DNA from: Candidatus Leptovillus gracilis
GTDB taxonomy: Bacteria; Chloroflexota; Anaerolineae; Promineifilales; Promineifilaceae
Direction: 5' to 3'
Length of the DNA stretch: 64,000 nucleotides
Assembly: GCA_016716065.1 (NCBI GenBank)
Contig: JADJXA010000002.1
Location: forward strand, 806,001 to 870,000
Below are positions 25,780 to 35,605 of the stretch, in pieces; position 1 is the stretch's first letter, and each line of letters starts with the position of its first letter. The translations under genes and the position numbers were made by a program. The notes beneath the pieces were generated by a model that was not told the origin of the DNA, made no database searches, and worked only from the letters and a program-made list of their open reading frames with translations.

Positions 25780-27369
25780 TTATTTTGCCTGGGGCTGCTG
25801 CCGGAACTGCTGCGGCGGGAGTCCGGTGTTTTTGCGGAATACATGGCTGAAATAATGTGGATCGTTGTAACCGCTTTGGTAGGCTATTTCTGAACATTTA
25901 AGATTTGTGGTTAACAGCAGCTCTTTGGCGCGTTCCATTCTGAGCCGGGTAATGTACTCTTTGTATGACTCGCCGAATTCGTCGCTGAAGATGGCGCTGA
26001 AATAGCTGGGGCTGAGGTTTGCTTTAGCGGCGACATCGTTGAGCATCAAATCCGGGTTGGTAAAGTGTTCGTCAATGAAGGCTTTCACGTCGTGGATGTT
26101 GCGGTTTCTTTGGTGCGAGGTGTGGTTATTACGAAACGCGAAAGCCTGGGTAAAGAGTTTGCTGATTGTTTCTCTTATCTGGTCGGTCGTTTTAATGCCG
26201 GCCAGCAGCTTTTCTATATTTTGAATTTCGGGGATCACCTGAGCGGGATCGCCGCCTAATTCGCTGATGAATTCGGCGGTGGTTAAGATGAGGTCTACAA
26301 ACAAGTAATGTTTGACCAGATAGGAGTGGGCGGCCGCTTTGGCGAGGGGGTGGAGGTGGGCGCTGTAAAAGGCTGCGAAGTCTTCGTTGGCGCCCCCTTT
26401 TAGATAGTGTTCAACGGCCGTTTGTTCCAGTTTTAGTTTCTCTACGGAATCACGGCCGTTATGCCAATCACTCATGGCGGCGCCGGTTCCGGCATTCTTA
26501 ACCTGGGCGAGCGCTTCCGCAAAGGACTGCGAGATTTCCGTGAGCCGCTGGTAGGGGGAACCAATGCCAATGGTCACCAGGCACGAGACGGCGTTTTCTA
26601 CTTCTTGTTGAATCAAGTCGGTCAGAAAAGCGCCGTCTTGGGTCAGCTCGTCCAGGCTGTCCCCGGTGATGATCAGCAGGAGTTCTTCCACGCTTTTTTG
26701 GGTGAGAAACGTGCCGGGGTGGGGGTAGATCAGGTCTGCTGCGATTGACTGAATCTGTTGGTACTCGGCGTAGGTGAGATGCTGCGCTGCTGTTGGCGCC
26801 GTGATTCTGATGAGGGCCACCAGATAGTACGGGGCAATAATGTTCAAACCAAGCTGCTGACATTGCTCAATGGCTTCGGCCGACGGCACACCGCCCACAA
26901 CGAGTTGGAACAGCAGTCTTTCTCTCTGTAAGGCCAGATTGTCCTGAAGCTGCCTTTGCAGTTGTTTGAGTTTTTCGCGCTCTTCCCGTTCCTGGTCCAG
27001 CAGCGCGGCAATTTTTGTGAGGACTTCGTGCAGCTTAACGGCCGTTATCGGCTTAAGCAGGTATTCCGAGACGCCCAGTTCGATGGCCGATTGGGCATAC
27101 TCAAACTCATCATGCCCGCTGAGGATGACCACTTTGATCCAGGGCATGCGCTGCCGCACCAGTTTGCTCAACTGCAAACCGTCCATGAAGGGCATTTTGA
27201 TGTCTGTGATCAGAAGGTCGGGTTGGGTGGTTTCGATGAGGGGAAGGGCGATATCTCCATCAGGGGCTTCGCCGCAAAATTCAAAACCGGCAGCTCGCCA
27301 GTTTACGTTGTCCCGTATTCCCACTCTGGCAGCGGCCTCGTCCTCCACTAAAAATACTTTGTATACCAT
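25780..27369 (-). CDS. YesN-type response regulator with AraC DNA-binding domain
   Basis: 529 residues. Receiver domain 1-120 with phosphoacceptor Asp56 (LLITDIKMPFMDG). A long middle region of about 300 residues, which I do not assign, follows a coiled coil (about 120-150). The C-terminal AraC double helix-turn-helix runs from about 425 to 525 (LNDVAAKANLSPSYFSAIF, ECSEIAYQSGY-like pattern). Such regulators with YesM kinases control sugar-uptake genes. It is the first gene of the regulator, kinase, binding-protein unit and probably regulates ytfQRT-yjfF and perhaps araA/D/B. Confidence 0.93.
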   Translation of the reverse strand: MVYKVFLVEDEAAARVGIRDNVNWRAAGFEFCGEAPDGDIALPLIETTQPDLLITDIKMPFMDGLQLSKLVRQRMPWIKVVILSGHDEFEYAQSAIELGVSEYLLKPITAVKLHEVLTKIAALLDQEREEREKLKQLQRQLQDNLALQRERLLFQLVVGGVPSAEAIEQCQQLGLNIIAPYYLVALIRITAPTAAQHLTYAEYQQIQSIAADLIYPHPGTFLTQKSVEELLLIITGDSLDELTQDGAFLTDLIQQEVENAVSCLVTIGIGSPYQRLTEISQSFAEALAQVKNAGTGAAMSDWHNGRDSVEKLKLEQTAVEHYLKGGANEDFAAFYSAHLHPLAKAAAHSYLVKHYLFVDLILTTAEFISELGGDPAQVIPEIQNIEKLLAGIKTTDQIRETISKLFTQAFAFRNNHTSHQRNRNIHDVKAFIDEHFTNPDLMLNDVAAKANLSPSYFSAIFSDEFGESYKEYITRLRMERAKELLLTTNLKCSEIAYQSGYNDPHYFSHVFRKNTGLPPQQFRQQPQAK

Positions 27370-27530
27370 GCAGTACCTCTTCCTTCACAATGTCGCAGGA
27401 GTTGGTAGATATGGGGAGAAAGAACGGAACGGCAGTTTTCCTTGCCGGTCGTCAGTTCCATGCAAGTCAGCAAGAAATCAGTGTAACATAGCCCAAATTG
27501 AGCGTCAATGAAGCTCAATGAGCAGCAAAT

Positions 27531-27559
27531 GGCGGGGCGGCTCCCGGAACCGCCCCGCC
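27531..27559 (-). terminator. Strong hairpin after araA
   Basis: Perfect 10-bp stem GGCGGGGCGG / CCGCCCCGCC with a 9-base loop, 28 bases after the araA stop. The following T content is poor, so termination may be weak or factor-dependent. Confidence 0.6.
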
Positions 27560-27586
27560 GCAAGGCGTCATCTTAAGCAGCGGGAC

Positions 27587-29089
27587 TTACCGTAATGTGT
27601 AATAGACCTGGTTCCAGTGCAGCTCTTTTTTAATGCTGGCAACTGTGGCGTTTTCGTCAATCAGCAGATATTCGATGCCGGCTATCTCGGCAAAATCTTC
27701 CATGTGTTCGGTGGTGACGGACAGGCTGAACCCGGTATGGTGCGCCCCGCCGGCTAAAATCCAGGCGGCCGCGCCCACTTTCAGGTTGGGCTGCGGCGTC
27801 CACAGGGCGCGCGCCACCGGCAGTTTGGGCAGCGGCTGCTCCGTGGGTACTACTTCCACCGTGTTGACGATTAAACGGAAGCGGCTGCCCAGGTCAATGA
27901 TGGAGGCGTTGAGCGCTGGTCCGGTCTGAGAGTCGAAAACCAGCCGTACCGGGTCTTCTTTGCCGCCGATGCCGAGTGGATGAATTTCCAGCGATGGTTT
28001 GCCGGCGGCAATGCTGGGGCAGATTTCCAGCATATGCGCGCCCAATACTCTGTCGCCATTTTTGCTGAAATGATAGGTGTAATCTTCCATGAAGGAAGTC
28101 CCGCCGCTCAAGCCTGCGCCCATCACCTTCATGGCGCGCAGCAGGGCAGACGTTTTCCAGTCCCCTTCTGCGCCAAAACCATAGCCATCGGCCATAAGCC
28201 GCTGCGCTGCGATGCCCGGTAGTTGCTTAATTCCGTGCAGATCTTCAAAGGTGGTGGTGAACCCTTTGAAACCGCCATTTTCCAGAAAGGCGCGCATACC
28301 CAGTTCGATGCGGGCGGCGTCGCGTAATGATTGGCGCTGGCTGCCGCCGGTTTGTAGGGAGGGGGCGAGGGTGTAGCTGTCTTCGTAAATGGTGATGAGG
28401 TCGGTAACGGCCGTTTCCGACACCGCATGGATGTATTGCACCAGGTCGCCCACGCCATACCCGTTCACCGAGTAGCCAAACTTCATCTGCGCCGACACCT
28501 TGTTGCCTTCCGTCACCGCCACTTCGCGCATATTGTCGCCAAAACGGGCGAATTTGGCCCCTTGCGCATCGTGCCAGGCGGCGGCGGCGCGCAGCCACAC
28601 GTCCAGCCGCGCCAATACTTCCTCATCCTGCCAGTGGCCCACCACAATCTTGCGCGCCAACCCCAGGCGCGCGCCGATGAAGCCAAACTCCCGCCCACCG
28701 TGCGCCGTCTGGTTCAAATTCATGAAATCCATGTCAATGGTAGACCAGGGGATTTCCGCATTGAACTGGGTATGGAACTGCACAAAGGGTTTTTGCAGCG
28801 CCTGCAAGCCCGCAATCCACATCTTGGCCGGGGAAAAAGTGTGCATCCAGCAAATCAGGCCGATGCAGTTTGGGGCTGAATTGGCTTCCTGGCACACGCC
28901 ATACACCTCTTCGGGACGGGTGACGATGGGTTTAAACACAACCTTGACGGGTAATTTATGAGAATCGTTGAGGGCGTTGGTGATGAAACGGCCGTTATCC
29001 GCTACCTGCGCCAACGCTGCCGGACCGTACAAATGCTGGCTGCCCACCACAAACCACACTTCCAATGGAGCAAAAATATCTGTATTCAT
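27587..29089 (-). CDS. araA: L-arabinose isomerase
   Basis: 500 residues, the normal length. Converts L-arabinose to L-ribulose in the cytoplasm. Family stretches are evident from the start (EVWFVVGSQHLYG), with CWMHTFSPAKMWI, GLRARK-like ARLGLARKIVVGHW, and GGTSFMEDYTYHF carrying part of the metal site. The gene lies downstream of araD with a gap of 175 bases on the same strand. It belongs to the pentose locus, with araD and the FGGY kinase upstream and the regulator/kinase pair downstream. Confidence 0.97.
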   Translation of the reverse strand: MNTDIFAPLEVWFVVGSQHLYGPAALAQVADNGRFITNALNDSHKLPVKVVFKPIVTRPEEVYGVCQEANSAPNCIGLICWMHTFSPAKMWIAGLQALQKPFVQFHTQFNAEIPWSTIDMDFMNLNQTAHGGREFGFIGARLGLARKIVVGHWQDEEVLARLDVWLRAAAAWHDAQGAKFARFGDNMREVAVTEGNKVSAQMKFGYSVNGYGVGDLVQYIHAVSETAVTDLITIYEDSYTLAPSLQTGGSQRQSLRDAARIELGMRAFLENGGFKGFTTTFEDLHGIKQLPGIAAQRLMADGYGFGAEGDWKTSALLRAMKVMGAGLSGGTSFMEDYTYHFSKNGDRVLGAHMLEICPSIAAGKPSLEIHPLGIGGKEDPVRLVFDSQTGPALNASIIDLGSRFRLIVNTVEVVPTEQPLPKLPVARALWTPQPNLKVGAAAWILAGGAHHTGFSLSVTTEHMEDFAEIAGIEYLLIDENATVASIKKELHWNQVYYTLR

Positions 29090-29264
29090 TTGATTATTCC
29101 TTTGATGTGAACCTTTGACTGGGGGGTGAGCTCCCGGACCTTCGCCTCGGGCCCGCGCCCCAGGGCTTTGGCAAAGGCGCGGCCCTGGCGCAGGAGGAGA
29201 AAATGCCCAAAACGTGTTGATCTCAGATGACAGTCACTTCTAAAATAGCCGTCATCTGTTGGGC

Positions 29265-29911
29265 TTATTGCCCATATACGTTCTGATACCGGTCATACAG
29301 CTTATCAATGTCCGCCTGGGCAATGGTTAGAGGCGCGCCCAGCAGCAGCGACGCCCAGGCAACAGCGGCGTTGTCTTCTGTCATCGCGGCCGCTTTCACC
29401 GCTTTTTCGGCCGTTGCGCCCACCGTAAATACGCCGTGACTTTGCAGCAAGCAGGCCGGACTGCGGCTCCCTTTAAGCGTTTCCACCACCACCTGTCCAA
29501 TCTCTTCCCCGCCGATCAGCGCAAAGCCGCCGCAGGGAATGTCCCCGCCAAACTCATCGCCCATCGCGGTGGTGATGCAGGGGATGCCGCGCCCGTGGGT
29601 GGCAAACGCCGTGGCATAACGCGAATGGGTGTGGACGATGCCGTTCACCTCTGGCATGTGGCGGTACATGTAGCAGTGCGACGCCGTGTCTGAGGACGCT
29701 TTGTAAACACCTTCGACGATATTGCCATCCAAATCCACCACCACCATACTCTCCGCTGTCAGGTCGGGAAATTTAATACCGGTCGGTTTAATAACCACCA
29801 GATTGGTCTCCGGATCACGGGCGCTGATGTTGCCGCTGGTCCAGGCGACCAGGTTATTTTTGGTAATTCAAAATGCAGTTGCACGAGTTCTTCTTTTAGT
29901 GTTTCAAGCAT
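29265..29911 (-). CDS. araD: L-ribulose-5-phosphate 4-epimerase, apparently frameshifted
   Basis: The intact 3' frame (29265-29798, 177 residues) holds most of AraD, including the zinc-binding HTH (GIVHTHSRYA), the later His in LLQSHGVF and SSDTASHC. The true N-terminus lies in another frame: MLETLKEELVQLHFELPK from ATG 29911, preceded by GGAAGAAG. The two frames join if one A is restored in the A5 run at 29857-29861 (minus strand), giving PKNNLVAWTSGNISARD, a normal AraD segment. As read, translation from 29911 goes out of frame after about 18 residues. It may be a real mutation, a homopolymer sequencing error or slippage. Confidence 0.9.
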
Positions 29912-30005
29912 ATCGCTTCTTCCCGTAGCGTCAAATTTTCTACTTGGTGCCGAGGCAGGGGGGCGGTGCGCCACGGCGTCATCCCTTGAAATCTTAAAGA
30001 ACCTT

Positions 30006-31607
30006 CTACTTTAGGGCAGTAACGGCCGTTCTCTCAATAATCAGCCCCTCTTTATACCGCGCCATAAAAGCCGCAAAGCCAGCCACATCCGCTGGCTCAG
30101 GCGCTATCGTCGTGCCAGCTTCGCCTGCAAAAACCTTGTTAGAGAGATAGGCTTCCAGGGTTTCATTTTCTGCCTTTTGGCGCAAATAAGCCGCCAGCAA
30201 AGCAATCCCCCATGCGCCGCCTTCGCCGGCGGTCTCCATCACAGTAACAGGCACATTCATGGCCGCCGCCATCATCTTTTGCCCCACTTCCTTGGTTTTG
30301 AAGAAGCCGCCGTGCCCGAGAATCTGGTCAATTTCTACCTGCTCCTGCTCAAAAAGAATGTCCAGGCCAATCTTCAAGGCCCCAAGCGACGAAAACAGAT
30401 GGACGCGCATGAAGTTTGAGAGGGTGAAACGGCTTTCGGGTGTACGGACGAACAACGGCCGTCCCTCTTCAAAGTGGGTGATATGCTCGCCCGAGAGATA
30501 GTTGTAGGCCAGCAGCCCGCCGCCATCCGCCTCGCCCGTCAGCGCCTTTTGGTACAGCGTTTCAAACAGTTTGGACTGGTCAATCTCCACGCCCACCGCC
30601 TCGGCGAATTCCTGGAACAGACCAACCCAGGCGTTGAGATCGGAGGTGCAGTTGTTGCTGTGGACCATGGCCACCGGTTTGCCTGTGGGCGTCGTTACCA
30701 TGTCAATCTCAGGATACAATTTTGACAGCGCCTTCTCCAAAACGATCATGGCAAAGACGGATGTGCCTGCGGAAACATTGCCGGTGCGCACGGCCACGCT
30801 GTTGGTGGCGACCATGCCCGTGCCGGCGTCGCCCTCCGGTGGACAGAGAGGGATACCCGCTTTTAGCTGTCCCGTGGGATCAAGGAGTTTTGCGCCATCT
30901 GCGGTTAGTGCGCCCGCAGCATCCCCCGCTGCCAGAACTTTGGGCAGGATGTCTTGAAGCTTCCACAAAATGTTTTTTGCTTCGAGCCGTTCATTGAACA
31001 GTTCGATCTTGCCTGCATCATAGTCGTTGGTCTGGCTGTCAATGGGAAACACGCCTGATGCTTCGCCAATCCCCAACACCTTTTGCCCCGTCAGTTTCCA
31101 ATGGACGTAGCCTGCCAGTGTGGTTAGAAAACTGACGTCTTTAACGTGGGTTTCCTGGTTTAATATCGCCTGATAGAGGTGGGCAATGCTCCAGCGTTGG
31201 GGAATGTTAAACTGGAACAGTTCCGTGAGTTCCTCTGCTGCCTGCCCGGTGATGGTGTTGCGCCAGGTACGAAACGGGGCCAGTAAAGTTTCATCCTTGT
31301 CGAATGCCATATACCCGTGCATCATGCCGCTAAAGCCGATAGCGCCGATGGTTTGCAGCGGCGTGTTGTAGTTCTTTAAAACTTCGTGGCTGAGCTGCCG
31401 GTAGCTCTCTTGTAAACCTGCCCAGACATCTTCCAGACTATAAGTCCAGACCCCATTTTCATATTGGTTTTCCCACTCATGGCTTCCCGCCGCAATCGGC
31501 ATATGATCCGCACCGATCAGCACCGCCTTGATGCGCGTCGAGCCAAACTCGATGCCAAGAATAGTCTTGCCGTTCTCAATTGCTTTTTGGATATCGTTTC
31601 GATTCAT
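30006..31607 (-). CDS. FGGY-family carbohydrate kinase, probable L-ribulokinase
   Basis: 533 residues from ATG 31607, which has GGAGG six bases upstream. FGGY kinase features: N-terminal LGIEFGSTRIKAVLI, GFSGMMHGYMAF, ATPase motif GTSVFAMIV-like and GHGGFFKTKEVGQKMMAAAM near 420. It differs from classical AraB and looks closer to the alternative ribulokinases of Clostridium (AraK type), as far as I can recall the family. Placement between araD and a pentose importer supports phosphorylation of L-ribulose. Xylulose as substrate is the main alternative. Confidence 0.8.
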   Translation of the reverse strand: MNRNDIQKAIENGKTILGIEFGSTRIKAVLIGADHMPIAAGSHEWENQYENGVWTYSLEDVWAGLQESYRQLSHEVLKNYNTPLQTIGAIGFSGMMHGYMAFDKDETLLAPFRTWRNTITGQAAEELTELFQFNIPQRWSIAHLYQAILNQETHVKDVSFLTTLAGYVHWKLTGQKVLGIGEASGVFPIDSQTNDYDAGKIELFNERLEAKNILWKLQDILPKVLAAGDAAGALTADGAKLLDPTGQLKAGIPLCPPEGDAGTGMVATNSVAVRTGNVSAGTSVFAMIVLEKALSKLYPEIDMVTTPTGKPVAMVHSNNCTSDLNAWVGLFQEFAEAVGVEIDQSKLFETLYQKALTGEADGGGLLAYNYLSGEHITHFEEGRPLFVRTPESRFTLSNFMRVHLFSSLGALKIGLDILFEQEQVEIDQILGHGGFFKTKEVGQKMMAAAMNVPVTVMETAGEGGAWGIALLAAYLRQKAENETLEAYLSNKVFAGEAGTTIAPEPADVAGFAAFMARYKEGLIIERTAVTALK

Positions 31608-31654
31608 GTCCATCCTCCATAACCTGAAAACACATAATCTGAAAACGTTAATCG

Positions 31655-31698
31655 TTCACCCCACGCCCCCTAAGCCTGTCGAAGGGGCGTGGGGTGAA
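31655..31698. repeat. Perfect 15-bp inverted repeat
   Basis: TTCACCCCACGCCCC / GGGGCGTGGGGTGAA with a 14-base loop containing GCCTGTCGA. It lies between the importer permease and the kinase gene. No T run follows. Confidence 0.8.
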
Positions 31699-31719
31699 TG
31701 GTTGCCTGAAAACTTATGA

Positions 31720-32880
31720 TCACGCCTTATTCTTATTCCGCACGTCAAACCAGACAGCAAATGCCAGCACCAGACCTTTAATCGCCTGCTGCCAGTCAAT
31801 GCCAATGCCCACAATCGACATGCCATTGTTCATGACGCCCATCACCAGCGCCCCAATGACCGCCCCGATCACCGTGCCAATACCGCCAGACGCCGACGCG
31901 CCACCAATGAAAACGGCCGCGATGACATCCAATTCAATACCCGACCCCGCTTTAGGTGACGCCACATTCAACCGCGCCGCAATAATCAGGCCGCCCAAAG
32001 CCGCCAGTATCCCCATGTTGACAAAAGTAAGGAATTTAAGACGGTTGGTATTCACACCAGAGAGCTGCGCTGCTTTTTCATTCCCGCCCAGGGCATAAAT
32101 GCGCCGGCCAATCACAGTTTGTTTAGTGATAAACGAATAAACAACAATCAGAGTGAAGAGAATCACCAACACATTTGGCAGACCCTTGTAAGAAGCCATC
32201 AAATAGCTGAGGTAGAGAATGACTGCCACAAGAATGGCATTCTTCACTACAAAAATGCTGATAGGAGACACGTCAAAACCGTATTTCACTTTGTTTTTGC
32301 GTGAGCGATAATCCAAATAGACCACCAGGGCAGAGATAATAACGCCAATCACAATCGACGTGATATGTAATGAATCACCGGCAAAAACATCCGGCAGAAA
32401 GCCCGAACTTAATTTTTGAAAACTGGTGGGGAAAGGACCAATCGAGCGCCCCTGGAGAATGACCAGCGTCAGCCCTCTGAAAATAAGCATACCGGCCAAA
32501 GTAGCGATAAAAGCAGGTACCTTTTGATACGCCACCCAATACCCTTGAGCCGCGCCAATGACTGCGCCAATCAGCAGACTGATCATGATGACCAGAATGA
32601 AGTTCATCTTGTACTCAACCATCATCACGGCCGCCACAGCGCCCGTAAAAGCCGCTACAGACCCCACAGACAGGTCAATCCCACCTGCAACGATGACCAA
32701 CAGCATCCCAATGGCCATAATCACAATATAGCTGTTCTGCAAAATCAAATTAGTCAGGTTCACCGGTTTCATCAGTGTGCCATCTGTCATGATTTGGAAA
32801 AACAGCATAATGGCAATCAGCGCAATCAACATGCTGTATTGGCGAGTATTATTCCTGAAAAGTGTCATCGCGGTTTTCAT
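31720..32880 (-). CDS. gguB: Multiple-sugar ABC transporter permease, GguB/MmsB-like
   Basis: 386 residues, about 10-11 membrane segments, longer than YtfT/YjfF. Family text includes IGMLLVIVAGGIDLSVGSVAAF, VPAFIATLAGMLIFRGL, GGNEKAAQLSGVNTNR and IGAVIGALVMGVMNNGMS, the last being typical of the XylH/GguB group. It works with the ATPase (overlapping by four bases, ATGA) and the duplicated ChvE-like binding protein. Expected substrates are aldopentoses or hexoses such as arabinose, xylose or galactose. Confidence 0.92.
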   Translation of the reverse strand: MKTAMTLFRNNTRQYSMLIALIAIMLFFQIMTDGTLMKPVNLTNLILQNSYIVIMAIGMLLVIVAGGIDLSVGSVAAFTGAVAAVMMVEYKMNFILVIMISLLIGAVIGAAQGYWVAYQKVPAFIATLAGMLIFRGLTLVILQGRSIGPFPTSFQKLSSGFLPDVFAGDSLHITSIVIGVIISALVVYLDYRSRKNKVKYGFDVSPISIFVVKNAILVAVILYLSYLMASYKGLPNVLVILFTLIVVYSFITKQTVIGRRIYALGGNEKAAQLSGVNTNRLKFLTFVNMGILAALGGLIIAARLNVASPKAGSGIELDVIAAVFIGGASASGGIGTVIGAVIGALVMGVMNNGMSIVGIGIDWQQAIKGLVLAFAVWFDVRNKNKA

Positions 32881-34418
32881 AATTGTTCAACCTCTTGTTG
32901 CATGATGCACCCCATAATTTTTTCTTGAGAGGCGTTTTCTGCAGGCATTTCACCAACAATTCTGCCTTCATTCATGACATAAATACGGTCACACACGCCC
33001 AAAATCTCCGGCAGCTCCGAAGAAATGAGGATGATCCCTTTACCCTCAGCTACCAGTTGATTGATGATGGTGTAAATTTCAAATTTGGCTCCCACATCAA
33101 TCCCGCGTGTTGGCTCATCCAAAATCAAAACATCAGGATTGGCAAACAGCCATTTACTTAACACCACTTTTTGCTGGTTGCCGCCAGAAAGATTAACGGT
33201 TTTTTGCAAGATGCTGGAGCATTTAATGTTGAGCTTGTCCCGGTATTCGTTGGTAACAACCATTTCTTTGGGTTCATTAATGACGGCGCTCTTGGAAATG
33301 GCTCTGAGATTTGTCAGCGTGATGTTGTTTTTAATGTCCTGAATCAGAATCAGGCCATACTGTTTGCGATCTTCTGTCACGTAAGCAATCCCGGAATCAA
33401 TTGCCTTATCAATTGAACTTACGTCGAGTTCTGTGCCGTGTTTATAGACTTGCCCGCTGATGTGTCTGCCATAGGCCCGGCCAAATACACTCATGGCTAA
33501 TTCAGTTCTGCCAGACCCCATTAAACCGGCAAGGCCCACCACTTCGCCCTTGCGTACATACAGGTTCACATTGTCAATCGACTTGCGATCCGGATGGATG
33601 GGGTGATAGACATTCCAGTTCTTGATTTCAAAAATCGTGTCACCGATATTGGGTTCCCGCTCCGGGAAACGATGGGTTAAATCACGCCCCACCATACCTC
33701 TGATAATTCGGTCTTCAGTGACAGTATCTTGATGGCAGTCCAGGGTCTCGATGGTGGCCCCATCTCGCAAAATAGTGATAGAGTCGGCCACTTTGGAAAC
33801 TTCATTCAGTTTATGGGAAATTAAAATGGACGAAATGCCGCGCGCCTTGAATTGCAGCAGCAGTTGCAATAAAGCCTCGCTGTCATCTTCGTTTAAGCTG
33901 GCGGTTGGCTCGTCTAAAATAAGCAGCCGCACTTCCTTTGCCAGAGCCTTGGCAATTTCCACCAACTGCTGTTTACCCACTCCCAAATCGGTGATTAAAG
34001 TATGGGGAGATTCATCTTCCAACCCAACCAGGTTGAGTAGTTCTTGCGTTTTGGAAACGGTCTCATTCCAATTGATGACGCCTCTTTTTTTCTGTTCATT
34101 GCCTAAAAAGATGTTTTCGGCAATCGAAAGAAAAGGGATCAATGCCAGTTCTTGATGAATAATGACGATGCCAATTTTTTCGCTGTGAGTGATGTCTTTA
34201 AATTGGCACAATTCGCCCTGGTAATAAATTTCACCCGTGTAAGTGCCTAAAGGGTGAACACCGCTCAAGACCTTCATCAGTGTCGATTTTCCGGCCCCAT
34301 TTTCCCCGACGAGAGCATGAATTTCACCCTGCTGCACACTGAAATTGACATCATCCAGCGCTTTGACACCAGGAAATGTCTTTGTGATGTTGCGCATTTC
34401 CAAAATTACATCTGACAT
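32877..34418 (-). CDS. gguA: Multiple-sugar ABC transporter ATP-binding protein, GguA/MmsA-like
   Basis: 513 residues from ATG 34418 (AAGGAG nine bases upstream; an upstream ATG at 34451 has no good site). Two ABC domains: GENGAGKSTLMKVLSG and LLILDEPTASLNEDD in the first, GLMGSGRTELAMSVFG, LSGGNQQKVVLSKWL and VLILDEPTRGIDVGAK in the second. Length and motifs match XylG/GguA. It follows the binding-protein gene after a terminator-like hairpin, which would lower its expression relative to the binding protein, as is usual for such operons. Confidence 0.94.
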   Translation of the reverse strand: MSDVILEMRNITKTFPGVKALDDVNFSVQQGEIHALVGENGAGKSTLMKVLSGVHPLGTYTGEIYYQGELCQFKDITHSEKIGIVIIHQELALIPFLSIAENIFLGNEQKKRGVINWNETVSKTQELLNLVGLEDESPHTLITDLGVGKQQLVEIAKALAKEVRLLILDEPTASLNEDDSEALLQLLLQFKARGISSILISHKLNEVSKVADSITILRDGATIETLDCHQDTVTEDRIIRGMVGRDLTHRFPEREPNIGDTIFEIKNWNVYHPIHPDRKSIDNVNLYVRKGEVVGLAGLMGSGRTELAMSVFGRAYGRHISGQVYKHGTELDVSSIDKAIDSGIAYVTEDRKQYGLILIQDIKNNITLTNLRAISKSAVINEPKEMVVTNEYRDKLNIKCSSILQKTVNLSGGNQQKVVLSKWLFANPDVLILDEPTRGIDVGAKFEIYTIINQLVAEGKGIILISSELPEILGVCDRIYVMNEGRIVGEMPAENASQEKIMGCIMQQEVEQL

Positions 34419-34572
34419 ACCCTGATTCTCCTTTTTTGCCGCTTCTTTCACGATTTGTCGTGTTGCCTGAGCCTGTCTACGGTTAACTATACAACCAGTC
34501 GAGGGCTGAACTTATCGAAGCACGGCTCCGCCTGCGACAGGCTCAGGCTGCACCTGCATAGATACAAGAAAA

Positions 34573-34606
34573 AGAAGTGTGGGAATTTGATCATTCCCAC
34601 ACTTCT
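34573..34606 (-). terminator. Intercistronic terminator after the ChvE-like gene
   Basis: Perfect 14-bp stem AGAAGTGTGGGAAT / ATTCCCACACTTCT with a 6-base loop, followed on the minus strand by TTTTTC. It sits 15 bases after the binding-protein stop and probably allows partial read-through to the ATPase and permease. Confidence 0.85.
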
Positions 34607-34621
34607 CAGAATCAGTTTCTA

Positions 34622-35605
34622 TTAGTTGAAATCATCAGCGGAGTAATAACCGCTGTCGATCAGGACGGATTCCCAATTGGTAATGTCCACGTCAATCGGT
34701 ACCAGAAGGAAGGAGGGCACCACTTTGATGCCATTATCGTAGGTGGTGGTGTCGTTGATTGGTACTTCCCGACCCCTTAACATGGCGTCCACCATATCAA
34801 CAGCCACGCGCGCCAATTCACGGGTGTCTTTGAAGACGGTTTCTGTTTGTTCGCCGGCAATGATGGATTTGACGGAAGGTGTTTCGGCGTCCTGTCCGGT
34901 GATGATGGGCATGGGCAGTTCGGGGGTACCGTAACCCACACCTTTCAAGGAGGAGAGAATGCCGATGCTGAGGCCGTCATAGGGGGACAAAACGGCGTCT
35001 ACGGTCTCGTCGGTGTAGTAGGCGCTCAACAGGTTGTCCATACGAGCCTGAGCGGTTGCGCCGTCCCAACGCAGGGTAGAAACCTTGTCCATGCCTTGCT
35101 GACCACTCTGGATGACCAATTGGCCGTTGTCCAGATAGGGCTGCAAAATAGACATGGCCCCATCGTAGAAGAAGTAGGCATTGTTGTCATCGGGTGAGCC
35201 GCCAAACAGTTCGATGTTGAAGGGGCCGCTGCCGTCTTTCAGACCGAGGGCTTTTTCAATGTAGCTGGCCTGGATGACGCCGACCTGGAAGTTATCGAAG
35301 GTGGCGTAGTAATCCACGTTTTCGCTGCCCCGGATCAAGCGGTCGTAGGCGATGACTTTGATGCCCTGGTCGGCTGCCTGCTGCAAAACGTCGGACAGTG
35401 TTTCACCATCGATGGCGGCGATGACCAGCACGTTGACGCCCTTGGTGATCATGTTTTCGATTTGGGCGAGTTGGTTGGGGATGTCGTCTTCCGCATATTG
35501 CAGGTCGGTCTGGTATCCCTTTTCTTCAAAGAACTTCACCATGTTGTTGCCGTCATCAATCCAGCGTTGGGATGATTTGGTGGGCATGGAGATGCCGATC
35601 AGGGC
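34622..35605 (-). repeat. Tandem duplication unit, C-terminal copy
   Basis: Second copy of the 1,014-base unit that encodes the sugar-binding domain. The partner is 35606-36619. Divergence looks like about 5 percent in the stretches I compared by eye. Confidence 0.9.
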
